Part shown: positions 1 through 6,960 of the stretch, one piece after another
Layout of the letters: each line of letters opens with the position of its first letter
Numbering within the stretch: position 1 is the first letter of the stretch
Assembly (NCBI GenBank): GCA_031264395.1
Contig: JAISEB010000131.1
Location: 1 to 19,898 of the forward strand
Length of the DNA stretch: 19,898 nucleotides
Reading direction: 5' to 3'
Source of the DNA: Treponema sp.
GTDB taxonomy: Bacteria; Spirochaetota; Spirochaetia; Treponematales; Breznakiellaceae
Notes under the pieces: model-generated
Databases searched by the model: none
The model's input: only the letters and a program-made list of their open reading frames with translations
What the model was told of the DNA's origin: nothing
Made by a program: the position numbers and the translations under genes

Positions 1-93
1 GTCTCTGTTGTTGATAATTACTTCATCAACCAATGCCGCATTAAATACTTTTGTCATATCTTGACTAAACTCATTATAATCAAATACCTGCAT
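1..93 (-). CDS. Partial small CDS, possible Phd/YefM-like antitoxin (N-terminus only)
   Basis: This minus-strand reading frame begins at the ATG at 93 and runs off the left end after 31 codons. A GGGAGG ribosome-binding site lies 5 bases upstream of that ATG; a second ATG directly before it (96) is only 2 bases from the site, so 93 is preferred. The peptide starts MQVFDYNEFSQDM and ends in an acidic, N-rich VIINNRD stretch. This resembles the N-terminus of short Phd/YefM-like antitoxins, but I judge it from general character only. It overlaps the end of the PIN-domain gene by 14 bases, so the two are translationally coupled and probably form one unit. The order toxin then antitoxin would be the reverse of the usual vapBC order. 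It could instead be the first gene of a separate downstream pair. Function is inferred mainly from position. Confidence 0.5.
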   Translation of the reverse strand, partial: MQVFDYNEFSQDMTKVFNAALVDEVIINNRD

Positions 94-490
94 CATATCC
101 TCCCAAAATGTTTATGCCAAGTTCTTTTCCTATCCTTCTCATGCCACTATCAAAAGTTAGAAGAGGTATATTCAATCTCCCGGCAGTTTCTAAATAAAAA
201 GCGTCATAAGCATATATTTTATATTTCCATGCTATTTCTAATGATTTTATAAGATTAACTCCTACTTTTTTTATTGGTATTTTTTCAAAATTTTCAATTA
301 AACGTATCATTTTTTCTTGAGTATCAATTAACTTTTTCTTTAGCATTTTAGTTAAGCCATTGGCAATTTCAAATGAAACCATATCAGGAGAAACTATTAT
401 AGAATCTTTAGTATGATTTATAACTATTTTGCTTTCAGGTTCATCCACAATAACAGCCATTATTGCACTGGCATCCAATAATATTTCCAT
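80..490 (-). CDS. vapC: PIN-domain ribonuclease, VapC-family toxin
   Basis: The 136-residue product has the length and layout of a single PIN domain. The four acidic residues expected to bind metal are visible: D6 in LLDASAIMAV, E41 in SFEIANGL, D96 in YAYDAFYLE and D114 in LTFDSGM. VapC-type PIN proteins are Mg-dependent endoribonucleases that cut tRNA or rRNA and stop growth when not bound by their antitoxin. The AT-rich codons differ sharply from the GC-rich genes further right, which suggests recent acquisition. No antitoxin-like frame is found immediately upstream (right of 490). The only partner candidate is the overlapping downstream frame at the window edge. The start at 490 (ATG) keeps the first beta strand intact. 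The family assignment is firm; the cellular target cannot be seen. Confidence 0.85.
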   Translation of the reverse strand: MEILLDASAIMAVIVDEPESKIVINHTKDSIIVSPDMVSFEIANGLTKMLKKKLIDTQEKMIRLIENFEKIPIKKVGVNLIKSLEIAWKYKIYAYDAFYLETAGRLNIPLLTFDSGMRRIGKELGINILGGYDAGI

Positions 491-604
491 AAGTTTATTT
501 TATACTTTTGTTCAATAAATGTCTATAGTATAAAAAGTATACAATTTCTTGATTTTAACCACATGTTTGCCAAAAATGCCGCATAACAGACTGTAAGCAA
601 TTAG

Positions 605-618
605 AGTTGTTGAACAAC
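605..618. repeat. Short palindromic repeat, shared with the argC-argJ spacer
   Basis: AGTTGTTGAACAAC contains the palindrome GTTGTTGAACAAC (arms GTTGTT/AACAAC around a central G). The 13-base string AGTTGTTGAACAA recurs exactly at 16710-16722 between argC and argJ. Confidence 0.5.
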
Positions 619-633
619 TGCCGCTTAAAAACA

Positions 634-675
634 CGATTTTGCAAGGCTAAAGTCATGCTTTAGCCTGAAAAATCG
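634..675. repeat. Two-tier hairpin (inverted repeat)
   Basis: An inner perfect 8-bp stem, GGCTAAAG (645-652) with CTTTAGCC (658-665), closes a 5-base loop. An outer 7-bp stem, CGATTTT (634-640) with AAAATCG (669-675), encloses it. It lies in non-coding DNA between the PIN gene and jetA. It could be a terminator for neither gene by position, so a dispersed repeat or a small structured RNA is more likely. Confidence 0.55.
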
Positions 676-706
676 CAAGGCTTGCAGGCCGATCTTCGAT
701 TAGCCA

Positions 707-729
707 GTAACCAACCGGGTTACTAAACA
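707..729 (-). repeat. Dispersed hairpin repeat, copy 1 (inverted)
   Basis: GTAACC-AACCG-GGTTAC forms a 6-bp stem, followed by TAAACA. The reverse complement of these 23 bases is found exactly at 13284-13306, downstream of the DHH phosphoesterase gene, and a shorter match (TGTTTAGTAACC) lies at 12240-12251 before it. Confidence 0.65.
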
Positions 730-819
730 AGTCCATTCTATATGTTATCGTACAAGCCCCCCCCAATACGCCGGCGTTTACTTTCAATCTTCGAAAGGTT
801 ACAGGATTTTAAGAATTAT

Positions 820-924
820 AACCACGGAGATTCACGGAGTTCCGCAGAGTTTTGGCTTTACATTCGGTTTTCTCCGTGTAACTCTCAGGCAATGCGCTCT
901 GCGCATTGCCCGTCCTCCGCGGTT
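820..924. repeat. Large imperfect inverted repeat with an embedded perfect hairpin
   Basis: The ends AACCACGGAG (820-829) and CTCCGCGGTT (915-924) pair with one wobble. Inside, CACGGAG-like units on the left face TCTCCGTGT on the right. The right arm is interrupted by a perfect 10-bp hairpin, GGCAATGCGC (888-897) and GCGCATTGCC (901-910) around TCT. The outer arms resemble those of the element at 12086-12165, which also ends in AACCAC...GTGGTT. This suggests a miniature mobile or palindromic repeat family of the host genome. No transposase is nearby. Confidence 0.6.
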
Positions 925-1039
925 AAATTTCTTCAAAATTCTGCCAATTTGACGGTATGTACCAGATAAAAAAGTAAATGCCGATGTCCTGCTGTCCCCC
1001 GCCCTTCCCTTGACAAACCACCGGCCTTCTCCTAGCGTA

Positions 1040-2608
1040 ATGGTTATGCCCGGCGGTTCCGGCGTGTTTGCCACCCTGCCTGATAATTTCTTTTCCCCCC
1101 TGGCGCGAATTAACCGGGAACATTACGCGGCGCTCCTGGCGCTGTATTACCGGCTTTTTCAGGAGAACACCAGAGGGCTGGAGCGGGAACAGGTGATCCG
1201 TTCCTTTACGGAGTACCTTGGGCGGCACCGGAATGTTCTGGCCGATGAGGGCGATGATAATGCCCAGGCGGGGGAACCGGAGGACGCCGGGGACGAAGCA
1301 GGCGGGGAGACGCCGGAGCTTGACTTTGGAGCTTCACCGAAAGATCCCGCCAAACCGGAACAAAACGCGGACGGCGGGCCGCGGGGATCAGGCGACCGGG
1401 CACTGGCGAATATTTTCCTCAGGCGGCTTATCAACACGGGCTGGCTTTCCGAAGAGACCCTGGGCGACTACAGCCGGGTCATCAACATTACCCCCTGGGG
1501 GCGGCCTTTTTTTGAGGCTCTGGCCCGGGTGGAAGAAGGGCTCAAGACCGAATACGAAAGCCATGTGGTAACCATCTATTCCCTCCTCTGCGGGGACGCG
1601 GTGGCGGAGAACGGGCATTACGCGGTATTGAACGCCCACGAAACCACCCAGATCCTGATCGATTCCCTCAAGGTGCTTTCCCAGAGCATCAAGGGTCATT
1701 ACGACCGGCTCACTACCAATGCGGCGCCGGCGGAAATAAGCGGCATTCTTCACCTCCACTACGATCTCTACGCGGCGGATATTCTTGACGGCGCGTACAA
1801 GCGGCTTAAAACTTCGGAGAACCTTTCCCGCTACCGGCCCAAAATTATCAAAAAGGCGGGAGAGCTTTTGGCTAACGAAGCATGGCTGGGCGAAAGCGCC
1901 CGGAAACTTTCCCGCAATAATTCCCTCTCCCAGGAGGACAACCGGCGGCGGCTTGAAATCATGCTGGAAGACATCCGCGATACCCTCCGGGCGGTTGACC
2001 CCCTGCTGGAAGACATAGACCGCAGAAACATGCTTTACGCCCGTTCCAGCGTGGAACGGGTCAAGGCGCTGCTGGAACCTGATTCCACCCTTGCGGGAAA
2101 ACTTGGCGTCCTTGCCAGGGAAATCTACCGGGAGGGGAAGGCAGGGAAAGACGGGGCGCCCGGCGAACTGCACCACCGCCTGGCCCACAGGCTCTACCGG
2201 GTGCGGGCCTTTGCCCCCGAATCCCTGTACCGCCGCTACCAGAAAGCGGCCGCGGACTTTAGCCGGGAAAGCTCCCCGGCGGACAGGGAGGCCATGGAAA
2301 GGGCCGAGGAGGAACTCTTTATCCGGCTCAGGCGGCAGCTGGGAATAAAACGGGTAGGAGACTGGCTTGACGGGCGGGGCGGCAAGGAACGGCTTCTTTT
2401 TGCGGAGGATCTGGTAAAGGACGAACAGTCCTTCATCCGTTTTGTCTATTCGGTACTGTACGCCGACTCCCGGCCGGCTTTCGGTTACGGCATTGAAGAT
2501 AATGATGATAACGATACTAACACCGGCGGCAATACGGAAAACCGCGCTCCTTCCGTTAGAACAGGCGGTTATGTGGTGCCCGACGTTCTTTTACGGAGGA
2601 AGGGATGA
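1040..2608 (+). CDS. jetA: Wadjet JetA (MksF/EptA-type kleisin subunit)
   Basis: This 522-residue protein matches the JetA/MukF-like family. It opens with the family hallmark FATLPDNFFSPL (10-21) and an INREHYAALL helix, an N-terminal winged-helix region. A long helical middle follows, with the strongly characteristic KRLKTSENLSRYRPKI (254-269). JetA is the kleisin that bridges the SMC-like JetC ATPase and carries JetB in the Wadjet complex, which extrudes and cuts small circular DNA. A 50-residue acidic, glycine-rich segment (about 69-118) interrupts the N-terminal region and looks like a disordered insertion. The start is uncertain: ATG 1040, ATG 1046 and GTG 1064 are all in frame and none has a good ribosome-binding site; I chose 1040. 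The stop overlaps the jetB start by 4 bases. Function here is doubtful because jetC and jetD are absent. Confidence 0.85.
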   Translation: MVMPGGSGVFATLPDNFFSPLARINREHYAALLALYYRLFQENTRGLEREQVIRSFTEYLGRHRNVLADEGDDNAQAGEPEDAGDEAGGETPELDFGASPKDPAKPEQNADGGPRGSGDRALANIFLRRLINTGWLSEETLGDYSRVINITPWGRPFFEALARVEEGLKTEYESHVVTIYSLLCGDAVAENGHYAVLNAHETTQILIDSLKVLSQSIKGHYDRLTTNAAPAEISGILHLHYDLYAADILDGAYKRLKTSENLSRYRPKIIKKAGELLANEAWLGESARKLSRNNSLSQEDNRRRLEIMLEDIRDTLRAVDPLLEDIDRRNMLYARSSVERVKALLEPDSTLAGKLGVLAREIYREGKAGKDGAPGELHHRLAHRLYRVRAFAPESLYRRYQKAAADFSRESSPADREAMERAEEELFIRLRRQLGIKRVGDWLDGRGGKERLLFAEDLVKDEQSFIRFVYSVLYADSRPAFGYGIEDNDDNDTNTGGNTENRAPSVRTGGYVVPDVLLRRKG

Positions 2609-3207
2609 CAGGCGATCTTGACGGCCTCATGCTGATCACCGAACTGACCGAAGCCGATTTTGATCTTTTTAAATCCGCGGTTCATACCCTGCTGGCAAAA
2701 ACCTTCATCATCCGGGGCATAGACAGGGAAGAGCGCCTGTACGATTTTACCATACGGAACAGCAGCCTCTTTGACGCGTGGTTCTCCTGCATGGACGCGA
2801 GCCTTATCCGGGACGAGGGGCTGGGAGTCGTCTGCTTCCGGGGCGGCGGCGACACCCGGCTCAGGCTTGGACGGGAAGAAACCTGCGCCCTCCTTACCGC
2901 CCGTCTCCTCTACGAAGAAAAACGGACGGAGCTGAGCCTCACCGCCTTTCCCGTGGTTACGGTTTTTGATTTTGTCCAGCGCTACAATGTTCTGGTAGGT
3001 GAAGAAATTAAAAAGACCCGGCTCATCGAAGTGCTGCGCCGCCTGCAAACCCACAAGCTCATCGACACCGGTTCAAGGGATCTTTCCGACGGCGAGGGCG
3101 TCATCATCCTCTACCCCAGCCTCGCCATGAGCCTTGACAGGGACAGCGTCGACGAACTTTTGGCATCACTCTCCCAGGCGGAAAAACCGGCGGCCCCTGA
3201 AGTGTGA
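2605..3207 (+). CDS. jetB: Wadjet JetB (MksE/EptB-type KITE subunit, DUF4194)
   Basis: The 200-residue product fits the DUF4194/JetB family in length and sequence. It has the sequence LLAKTFIIRGIDREERLYDF near residue 30, a TLL/RLLYEEKRTELSL block in the middle, and a C-terminal KKTRLIEVLRRLQTHKLID winged-helix segment ending in an IILYPSLAMSL strand. JetB forms a dimer of tandem winged helices (the MukE role) that binds the JetA kleisin and DNA. Its ATG overlaps the jetA stop as ATGA, and GGAGG lies 5 bases upstream, so the two genes are tightly coupled. In known Wadjet operons jetC follows at once. Here the frame ends at 3207 and the next gene is convergent. The gene looks intact, with no frameshift or early stop. 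Confidence 0.87.
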   Translation: MTGDLDGLMLITELTEADFDLFKSAVHTLLAKTFIIRGIDREERLYDFTIRNSSLFDAWFSCMDASLIRDEGLGVVCFRGGGDTRLRLGREETCALLTARLLYEEKRTELSLTAFPVVTVFDFVQRYNVLVGEEIKKTRLIEVLRRLQTHKLIDTGSRDLSDGEGVIILYPSLAMSLDRDSVDELLASLSQAEKPAAPEV

Positions 3208-3241
3208 AGCCTGTGATTATTGTTTGAAGCCGCCGTCACGG

Positions 3242-3256
3242 CGCTTGTTACAAGCG
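3242..3256. terminator. Palindrome spanning the stop codon of the TPR lipoprotein gene
   Basis: CGCTTG (3242-3247) and CAAGCG (3251-3256) form a perfect 6-bp stem whose loop is exactly the minus-strand TAA stop. A second small stem, GCCG-TCA-CGGC, lies just to the left (about 3231-3241). There is no T-tract, so a convergent transcription stop between jetB and the lipoprotein gene is only a possibility. Confidence 0.3.
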
Positions 3257-4321
3257 TCCCTCCGCCCCGGCGGCCTCCGCTTCCATGCCCAGCGATCTGA
3301 AAATTTCGGCGGATCTCCGGTAAGCGGCCGCCGCGCCGGCGGCGTCGCCGGTCTTTTTGCGGATGTCCCCCAGGGCGCGCCAGTCCGCGGCGAGACCCTG
3401 TGAATTTTCCGCCCGCCGGTCAAAGGCTATGGCCTGCGCAATGGCCTCTTCGGCGGCGGGGTACATGCCTCCGGTAGAACGTATAGAGGCAATAAGATAC
3501 CAGTCATAGGCGGCCTGTTCAAGGTAACGGTCCTTTTCATGTATGGAAAGGGCCCTCCGCACCGCCGCCTCGGCTTCGGCGTAATTTTCCAGTTCCCGTT
3601 CGGCAAGGGCGACGACGGTCCAGCCCAAAGCGGTATACTGCCTGTCCTTTATGACGGACATTTCCCCAATGACATCGTCCCTTACCGACTGGGCAACCGA
3701 AACATTTCCACGGGGAGGCCGCCGTCTCCTGTTCCGCCTCCCCCTTTCGGCGGCTTCGGAAGCCTCGGCCTCGGCGTCGCCGGCTTCGGAAACCCCCTCT
3801 TCAAAAGTCCCCGTAGCGGCAGTGGCGGCGGCATCCGCGCCGCGTTCCCCGTCCGCGCCGCGTTCCCTGCCGGGGCCGCCAGGACGGTCGGGACGGTTTT
3901 CGGGAAGAAGGGCCGCGGTTCCGGCCGCGGCGGCCCTGAAGAGCCTTCCGCGGTCTATGTGTATGCGGCACACGGCGGCCAGTTCCGCGCCGCCTTCCTG
4001 TTCGGCCTCGGAGAGTGTCGCAAGCCAGATCCTGAAAGCCTCGCGGGCCCTGCCCTGATAGAAGAGGACGTTCCCCAGCGAAAGATTTGTACGAATGCGC
4101 AGGGAGGGGCTGTCCGAACTTACGGCGATACGGCGCGCCTCGTCAAGCAGCTCCAGCGCGTCCCCGTAATTCCCAAGGTCAATGTTCCTGTTGGCAAGAT
4201 CCAGCTGCGATTCGGCCATGCTTCTTATGTTGTCTATTTCAAGCGGCCGCTCGGGCGCGCTTGAACATCCCATAATAAACAGGAAGGGAACAAAGAAAAA
4301 AATGTCTGTGCGCATCCTCAT
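3248..4321 (-). CDS. TPR-repeat lipoprotein, last gene of the mla operon
   Basis: The product is 357 residues from the ATG at 4321, which has GGAG six bases upstream; the longer start at 4333 has no such site. A short hydrophobic signal peptide ends in FLFIMGC, a relaxed spirochaete-type lipobox, so C19 would be lipidated. TPR-like helical pairs follow at about 30-125 and again at about 220-345 (motifs such as NYAEAEAAVRRALSIHEK). Between them lies a 60-residue low-complexity insertion rich in Gly, Arg, Ala and Glu (about 143-205), ending in an arginine cluster. It begins 17 bases after the mlaD-like stop, so it is almost certainly cotranscribed with the transporter. A periplasmic scaffold or substrate-handling role is inferred. 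MlaC, the usual soluble lipid carrier, is not seen, but TPR proteins are not known to replace it. Confidence 0.75.
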   Translation of the reverse strand: MRMRTDIFFFVPFLFIMGCSSAPERPLEIDNIRSMAESQLDLANRNIDLGNYGDALELLDEARRIAVSSDSPSLRIRTNLSLGNVLFYQGRAREAFRIWLATLSEAEQEGGAELAAVCRIHIDRGRLFRAAAAGTAALLPENRPDRPGGPGRERGADGERGADAAATAATGTFEEGVSEAGDAEAEASEAAERGRRNRRRRPPRGNVSVAQSVRDDVIGEMSVIKDRQYTALGWTVVALAERELENYAEAEAAVRRALSIHEKDRYLEQAAYDWYLIASIRSTGGMYPAAEEAIAQAIAFDRRAENSQGLAADWRALGDIRKKTGDAAGAAAAYRRSAEIFRSLGMEAEAAGAEGRL

Positions 4322-4338
4322 TGCTGTCTCCATTTTTT

Positions 4339-5373
4339 CTAAAAGGGAATGTCCCTGGGGCTTGTTCCGCCGGACCGCGTCTCAAGCCTCTCCGGTATGC
4401 CGTTTTTAAGCAGGGGATTATTGCTCAGGGCGGTAAGCACATCCTCGGCGCCCTTGAGGACATTCCTGAAATCGGAAATGATAACGGCAAGCTGGGGAAG
4501 CTGCGTGGGAAGAAACGCGCTTGTTCTTTCAAGGTTGCGCATGGTCCCGCTTACCGCGTTCAGCGTGGAAACGATGTTGGTGTACACTTCCCCGTCGGAT
4601 CTGAGCATGAGCGAAACGCTTCCGTCAGGGGCGTTCAGTTTTGCGGAAAGCTCGTCCAGATTGGCGATAATGGGCTGTATCTGCGCCAGAACGGACGAAA
4701 GGGATTCGCCTATCATTTCCGGCAGTTCAGTCGTCATGGATTCAATGCCGGCCATGGAACGTTCGGCATTCCCCACGATACGGCCTATGGAGGTGCTCTC
4801 GCTTCCCTCAAGGGCGTCCGTCACCTGGGCCGTCAGGGTCGATATGTCCATCAGCGCGGTGTTGGCGCTGTCGAGGGTGGCGCTGAGGCGGGTCAAAATA
4901 AGGGAGATGCTGTCGTCGTGAACGGGAACCTGGCCCAGGCCCTGCGCCCGTATCGCCTTTCCCTCCGATGAATTGACCGAAGGGATAATCTCCCCCTCCG
5001 CCACCTGGACGCTTCCAAGGCCGGGGTAAAACAAAAACTGGTTCCCAAGGCCTATGGGGCTTACCATCATCTCGACAAGGGAACCTTCGCGTACCCGGGA
5101 AATGTACGTGTCGAAAATATAGAAACGCACTTCCACCCGGTCGTCTTCCGCCAGATCAAAAGACTTTACATGCCCTATGGTAAAGCCCCTGTACTGAACG
5201 GGCATGTTTTCGCTGAGGCCGGACGCCGATGAAAAGTACGTCGTAAAATAATAGTCCCTGGAAAACCAGCGCTGGCTTCTTCCCAGCATGAAAATAACAA
5301 AAATAAGGACCGCCAGCGCCAGTATAATAAGAACCCCGACCACCTGATCGGCGAAACGGACCGTGAATTTCAT
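4339..5373 (-). CDS. mlaD: MlaD-family MCE-domain lipid transport protein
   Basis: The 344-residue protein has one N-terminal transmembrane segment (about 11-30, VVGVLIILALAVLIFVIFML) and an MCE domain at about 40-125. The MCE domain contains ASGLSENMPVQYRGFTIGHV, the typical strand-and-loop pattern. A long, mainly helical C-terminal half (about 150-320) follows, with TLDSANTALMDI-type heptads. MCE proteins form hexameric rings on the periplasmic face of an MlaFE ABC transporter and pass phospholipids between membranes. It is longer than E. coli MlaD (about 180 residues), as in many MCE proteins of other phyla. Its ATG overlaps the upstream ATPase stop by 4 bases. GGGG lies 9 bases before the start. 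Direction of lipid transport cannot be told. Confidence 0.88.
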   Translation of the reverse strand: MKFTVRFADQVVGVLIILALAVLIFVIFMLGRSQRWFSRDYYFTTYFSSASGLSENMPVQYRGFTIGHVKSFDLAEDDRVEVRFYIFDTYISRVREGSLVEMMVSPIGLGNQFLFYPGLGSVQVAEGEIIPSVNSSEGKAIRAQGLGQVPVHDDSISLILTRLSATLDSANTALMDISTLTAQVTDALEGSESTSIGRIVGNAERSMAGIESMTTELPEMIGESLSSVLAQIQPIIANLDELSAKLNAPDGSVSLMLRSDGEVYTNIVSTLNAVSGTMRNLERTSAFLPTQLPQLAVIISDFRNVLKGAEDVLTALSNNPLLKNGIPERLETRSGGTSPRDIPF

Positions 5374-6104
5374 GCGTTGATTCCCCTTTCAAGATAGCGC
5401 ATCAAATCTTCATCTTCTTCAAGCTGTTCCTTCGTCAGCCTGAGAAACAGCTGCCCTCCAAGGATCATGAGAAAGTAATCCGCAAGATCCACCATGAGCC
5501 TGATGCTATGGCTGACAAAAATAACGGTGGCTCCCGCGTCCTTTTTCTTCCGCACAACAGCGACAAGCCGCTGGGCGGCGCGGTCGTCCAGGGACTCCGT
5601 CCATTCGTCAAGGAAGAGCAGCGTAGGGCGGCAGAGCATTGCCCTGGCAAAGGCGATGAGCTTCTGTTCCCCCATGGAAAGCAGGGACGGCCGTATGGAA
5701 AGCTCTTTTCTGTAACCCACCTCGGACACGGCCTCTTCGATGCGGCGTTCCCGCTCCGCCTTTGTCATGCCGGGAAAATGAACGCGGAGGGGAAGCTCCA
5801 GAATCTGGTAGAGGCTCTGATTGGCCCAGAGGGCGGAATCCTGAAACACCACCGCCCCTTCCCTTCTGAATTCAAGGTTCTCCTTCCGGTTCATTGTGGA
5901 AATGTTCTTCCCGCGAAAACGCACCACCCCTTCCGTCGGCACCACCAGTCCCGCGGAAAGTTTGAGGACGGTGCTCTTGCCGCATCCGGAAGGCCCCACA
6001 AGGGCGGTCGTCTTTCCTTCCTCAAAACAGTGGGAAAAATCCCTTACCACACGCCTGTTCTGCGCGAAAAACGTTACCTTTTCAAGCTCTACGATCCCGG
6101 CCAC
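5370..6104 (-). CDS. mlaF: MlaF-like ABC transporter ATPase
   Basis: The 244-residue protein is a complete ABC ATPase. Walker A is GPSGCGKST (37-45), the Q-loop is VVFQDS (85-90), Walker B is LLFLDEW (162-168) with E167, the D-loop is SLD, and the switch histidine is H199 in VSHS. It should power the MlaE-MlaD lipid transporter encoded beside it. Two motifs are off-pattern. The signature is LSMGEQ (142-147) where LSGGQ or LSGGM is normal, and Walker B is followed by Trp instead of the usual Pro. All catalytic residues remain, so it is probably active. The start is GTG at 6104, four bases after the mlaE stop; no in-frame ATG is near. Its stop overlaps the mlaD start. Confidence 0.87.
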   Translation of the reverse strand: MAGIVELEKVTFFAQNRRVVRDFSHCFEEGKTTALVGPSGCGKSTVLKLSAGLVVPTEGVVRFRGKNISTMNRKENLEFRREGAVVFQDSALWANQSLYQILELPLRVHFPGMTKAERERRIEEAVSEVGYRKELSIRPSLLSMGEQKLIAFARAMLCRPTLLFLDEWTESLDDRAAQRLVAVVRKKKDAGATVIFVSHSIRLMVDLADYFLMILGGQLFLRLTKEQLEEDEDLMRYLERGINA

Positions 6105-6108
6105 TATC

Positions 6109-6879
6109 CTACCCTGTCACCATATAATACACGGTGGAAAGGAGTATATCCACCAGTATGCAGAGCCCGAAAGAAGAGCCTACCGCCTTGAGCCCCGCGA
6201 CGGGAATTTCCGTGCTGGCCTGGCTGACCGCGAAGCCGTGGAGGATCGCCGTTGTCGACACGATCATCCCGAAAACGATGCTTTTGATAATGGAAATAAA
6301 AATGTCCTGAATGGCAAGGCTCTGCAGCAGATTGCCGAAGTACGCGCCCGCGGGCAGGTTGGAAAAAAGCTGGGCCACGGCAAAGGAACCGGCCAGCCCG
6401 AAAATGGAAAAATAAATATTGAGGAGAAACATTGAAATGGTAACGCCCAGAAAACGGGGAACCGCCAGGTACTCTATCGGATCTATGCCTATGGAAATGT
6501 ACGCTTCAACTTCGTGGGATATTACCATGCCGCCAATTTCCGTCGCTATGGCGGTGGCCGAACGGCCGCTGATGATAAAGGCGGTAAGCAGGGGGCCCAG
6601 TTCCCGGGTGATGATCAGGATGAGCAGGGGATAGATAAGGTGCTCCTGGGAAATGCGGGAAAGGGTGGGAATGCCTATCACGTTAACCACCGCGCCTATG
6701 CCCAGGGCAAGAAGGCTGGAAATACCCAGCGCCTGGACAAAGGTAAAGAGGATCTGGAGGACAAGGGGGCGGCGGGCCGCCTGGCCCCGGAGGAAAAAGG
6801 CCCCTATCCCCTTGAGGGTACGGGCAAAAATGCCCAGCGAATAGAAAATCTCCTTTATGACGGCCGAACTTCTCTTCAT
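6109..6879 (-). CDS. mlaE: MlaE-family ABC transporter permease
   Basis: The 256-residue product carries the MlaE hallmark: RELGPLLTAFIISGRS at about 92-107, followed by ATAIATEIGGM and EAYISIGIDPIEYLAVPR. About five to six hydrophobic segments are visible, and an amphipathic N-terminal helix (RTLKGIGAFFLRG) precedes them, as in MlaE. Two copies would form the membrane channel under the MCE ring. It is the first gene of the leftward set mlaE-mlaF-mlaD-TPR lipoprotein, with gaps of 4, -4 and 17 bases. No ribosome-binding site stands before ATG 6879. A promoter-like TATACT sits only 7 bases upstream, so the message may be leaderless. Family assignment is secure; no mlaB (STAS) or mlaC gene accompanies it. 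Confidence 0.9.
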   Translation of the reverse strand: MKRSSAVIKEIFYSLGIFARTLKGIGAFFLRGQAARRPLVLQILFTFVQALGISSLLALGIGAVVNVIGIPTLSRISQEHLIYPLLILIITRELGPLLTAFIISGRSATAIATEIGGMVISHEVEAYISIGIDPIEYLAVPRFLGVTISMFLLNIYFSIFGLAGSFAVAQLFSNLPAGAYFGNLLQSLAIQDIFISIIKSIVFGMIVSTTAILHGFAVSQASTEIPVAGLKAVGSSFGLCILVDILLSTVYYMVTG

Positions 6880-6886
6880 CGGGTAC

Positions 6887-6916
6887 AGTATAATCCAAAA
6901 AGGCGTTGCATGTCAT
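6887..6916 (-). promoter_or_regulatory. Putative promoter of the mla operon
   Basis: On the minus strand, ATGACA (6911-6916) and TATACT (6887-6892) are separated by 18 bases, a good sigma-70-type pair. The -10 element lies just 7 bases from the mlaE ATG, implying a leader of about zero bases. Confidence 0.45.
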
Positions 6917-6960
6917 GAACCCGGAACCGGCGTAACATATACAACAAACGTGTTTTACTG

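Larger units (their letters stand above)
491..1039. other. Gene-free stretch packed with hairpins and inverted repeats
   Basis: About 550 bases separate the PIN gene from jetA, and I find no convincing coding frame. The AT-rich part nearest the PIN gene (491-560) must hold its leftward promoter; several TATA-like hexamers occur but none can be singled out. The rest carries four separate structures listed individually: a palindrome at 607-618, a long hairpin at 634-675, a stem at 707-723 that recurs elsewhere in the window, and a large imperfect inverted repeat at 820-924. Composition changes from AT-rich to GC-rich across it. Confidence 0.7.

Noticed and set aside
820..924. Insertion sequence
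   Set aside because: It has inverted-repeat character but no transposase frame and a length of only about 105 bases; at most it is a non-autonomous repeat.
1388..2188. Long minus-strand open frame opposite jetA (266 codons)
   Set aside because: It lies antisense to a protein with clear family motifs, has no ribosome-binding site and no recognisable domain; GC-rich codon bias explains such shadows.
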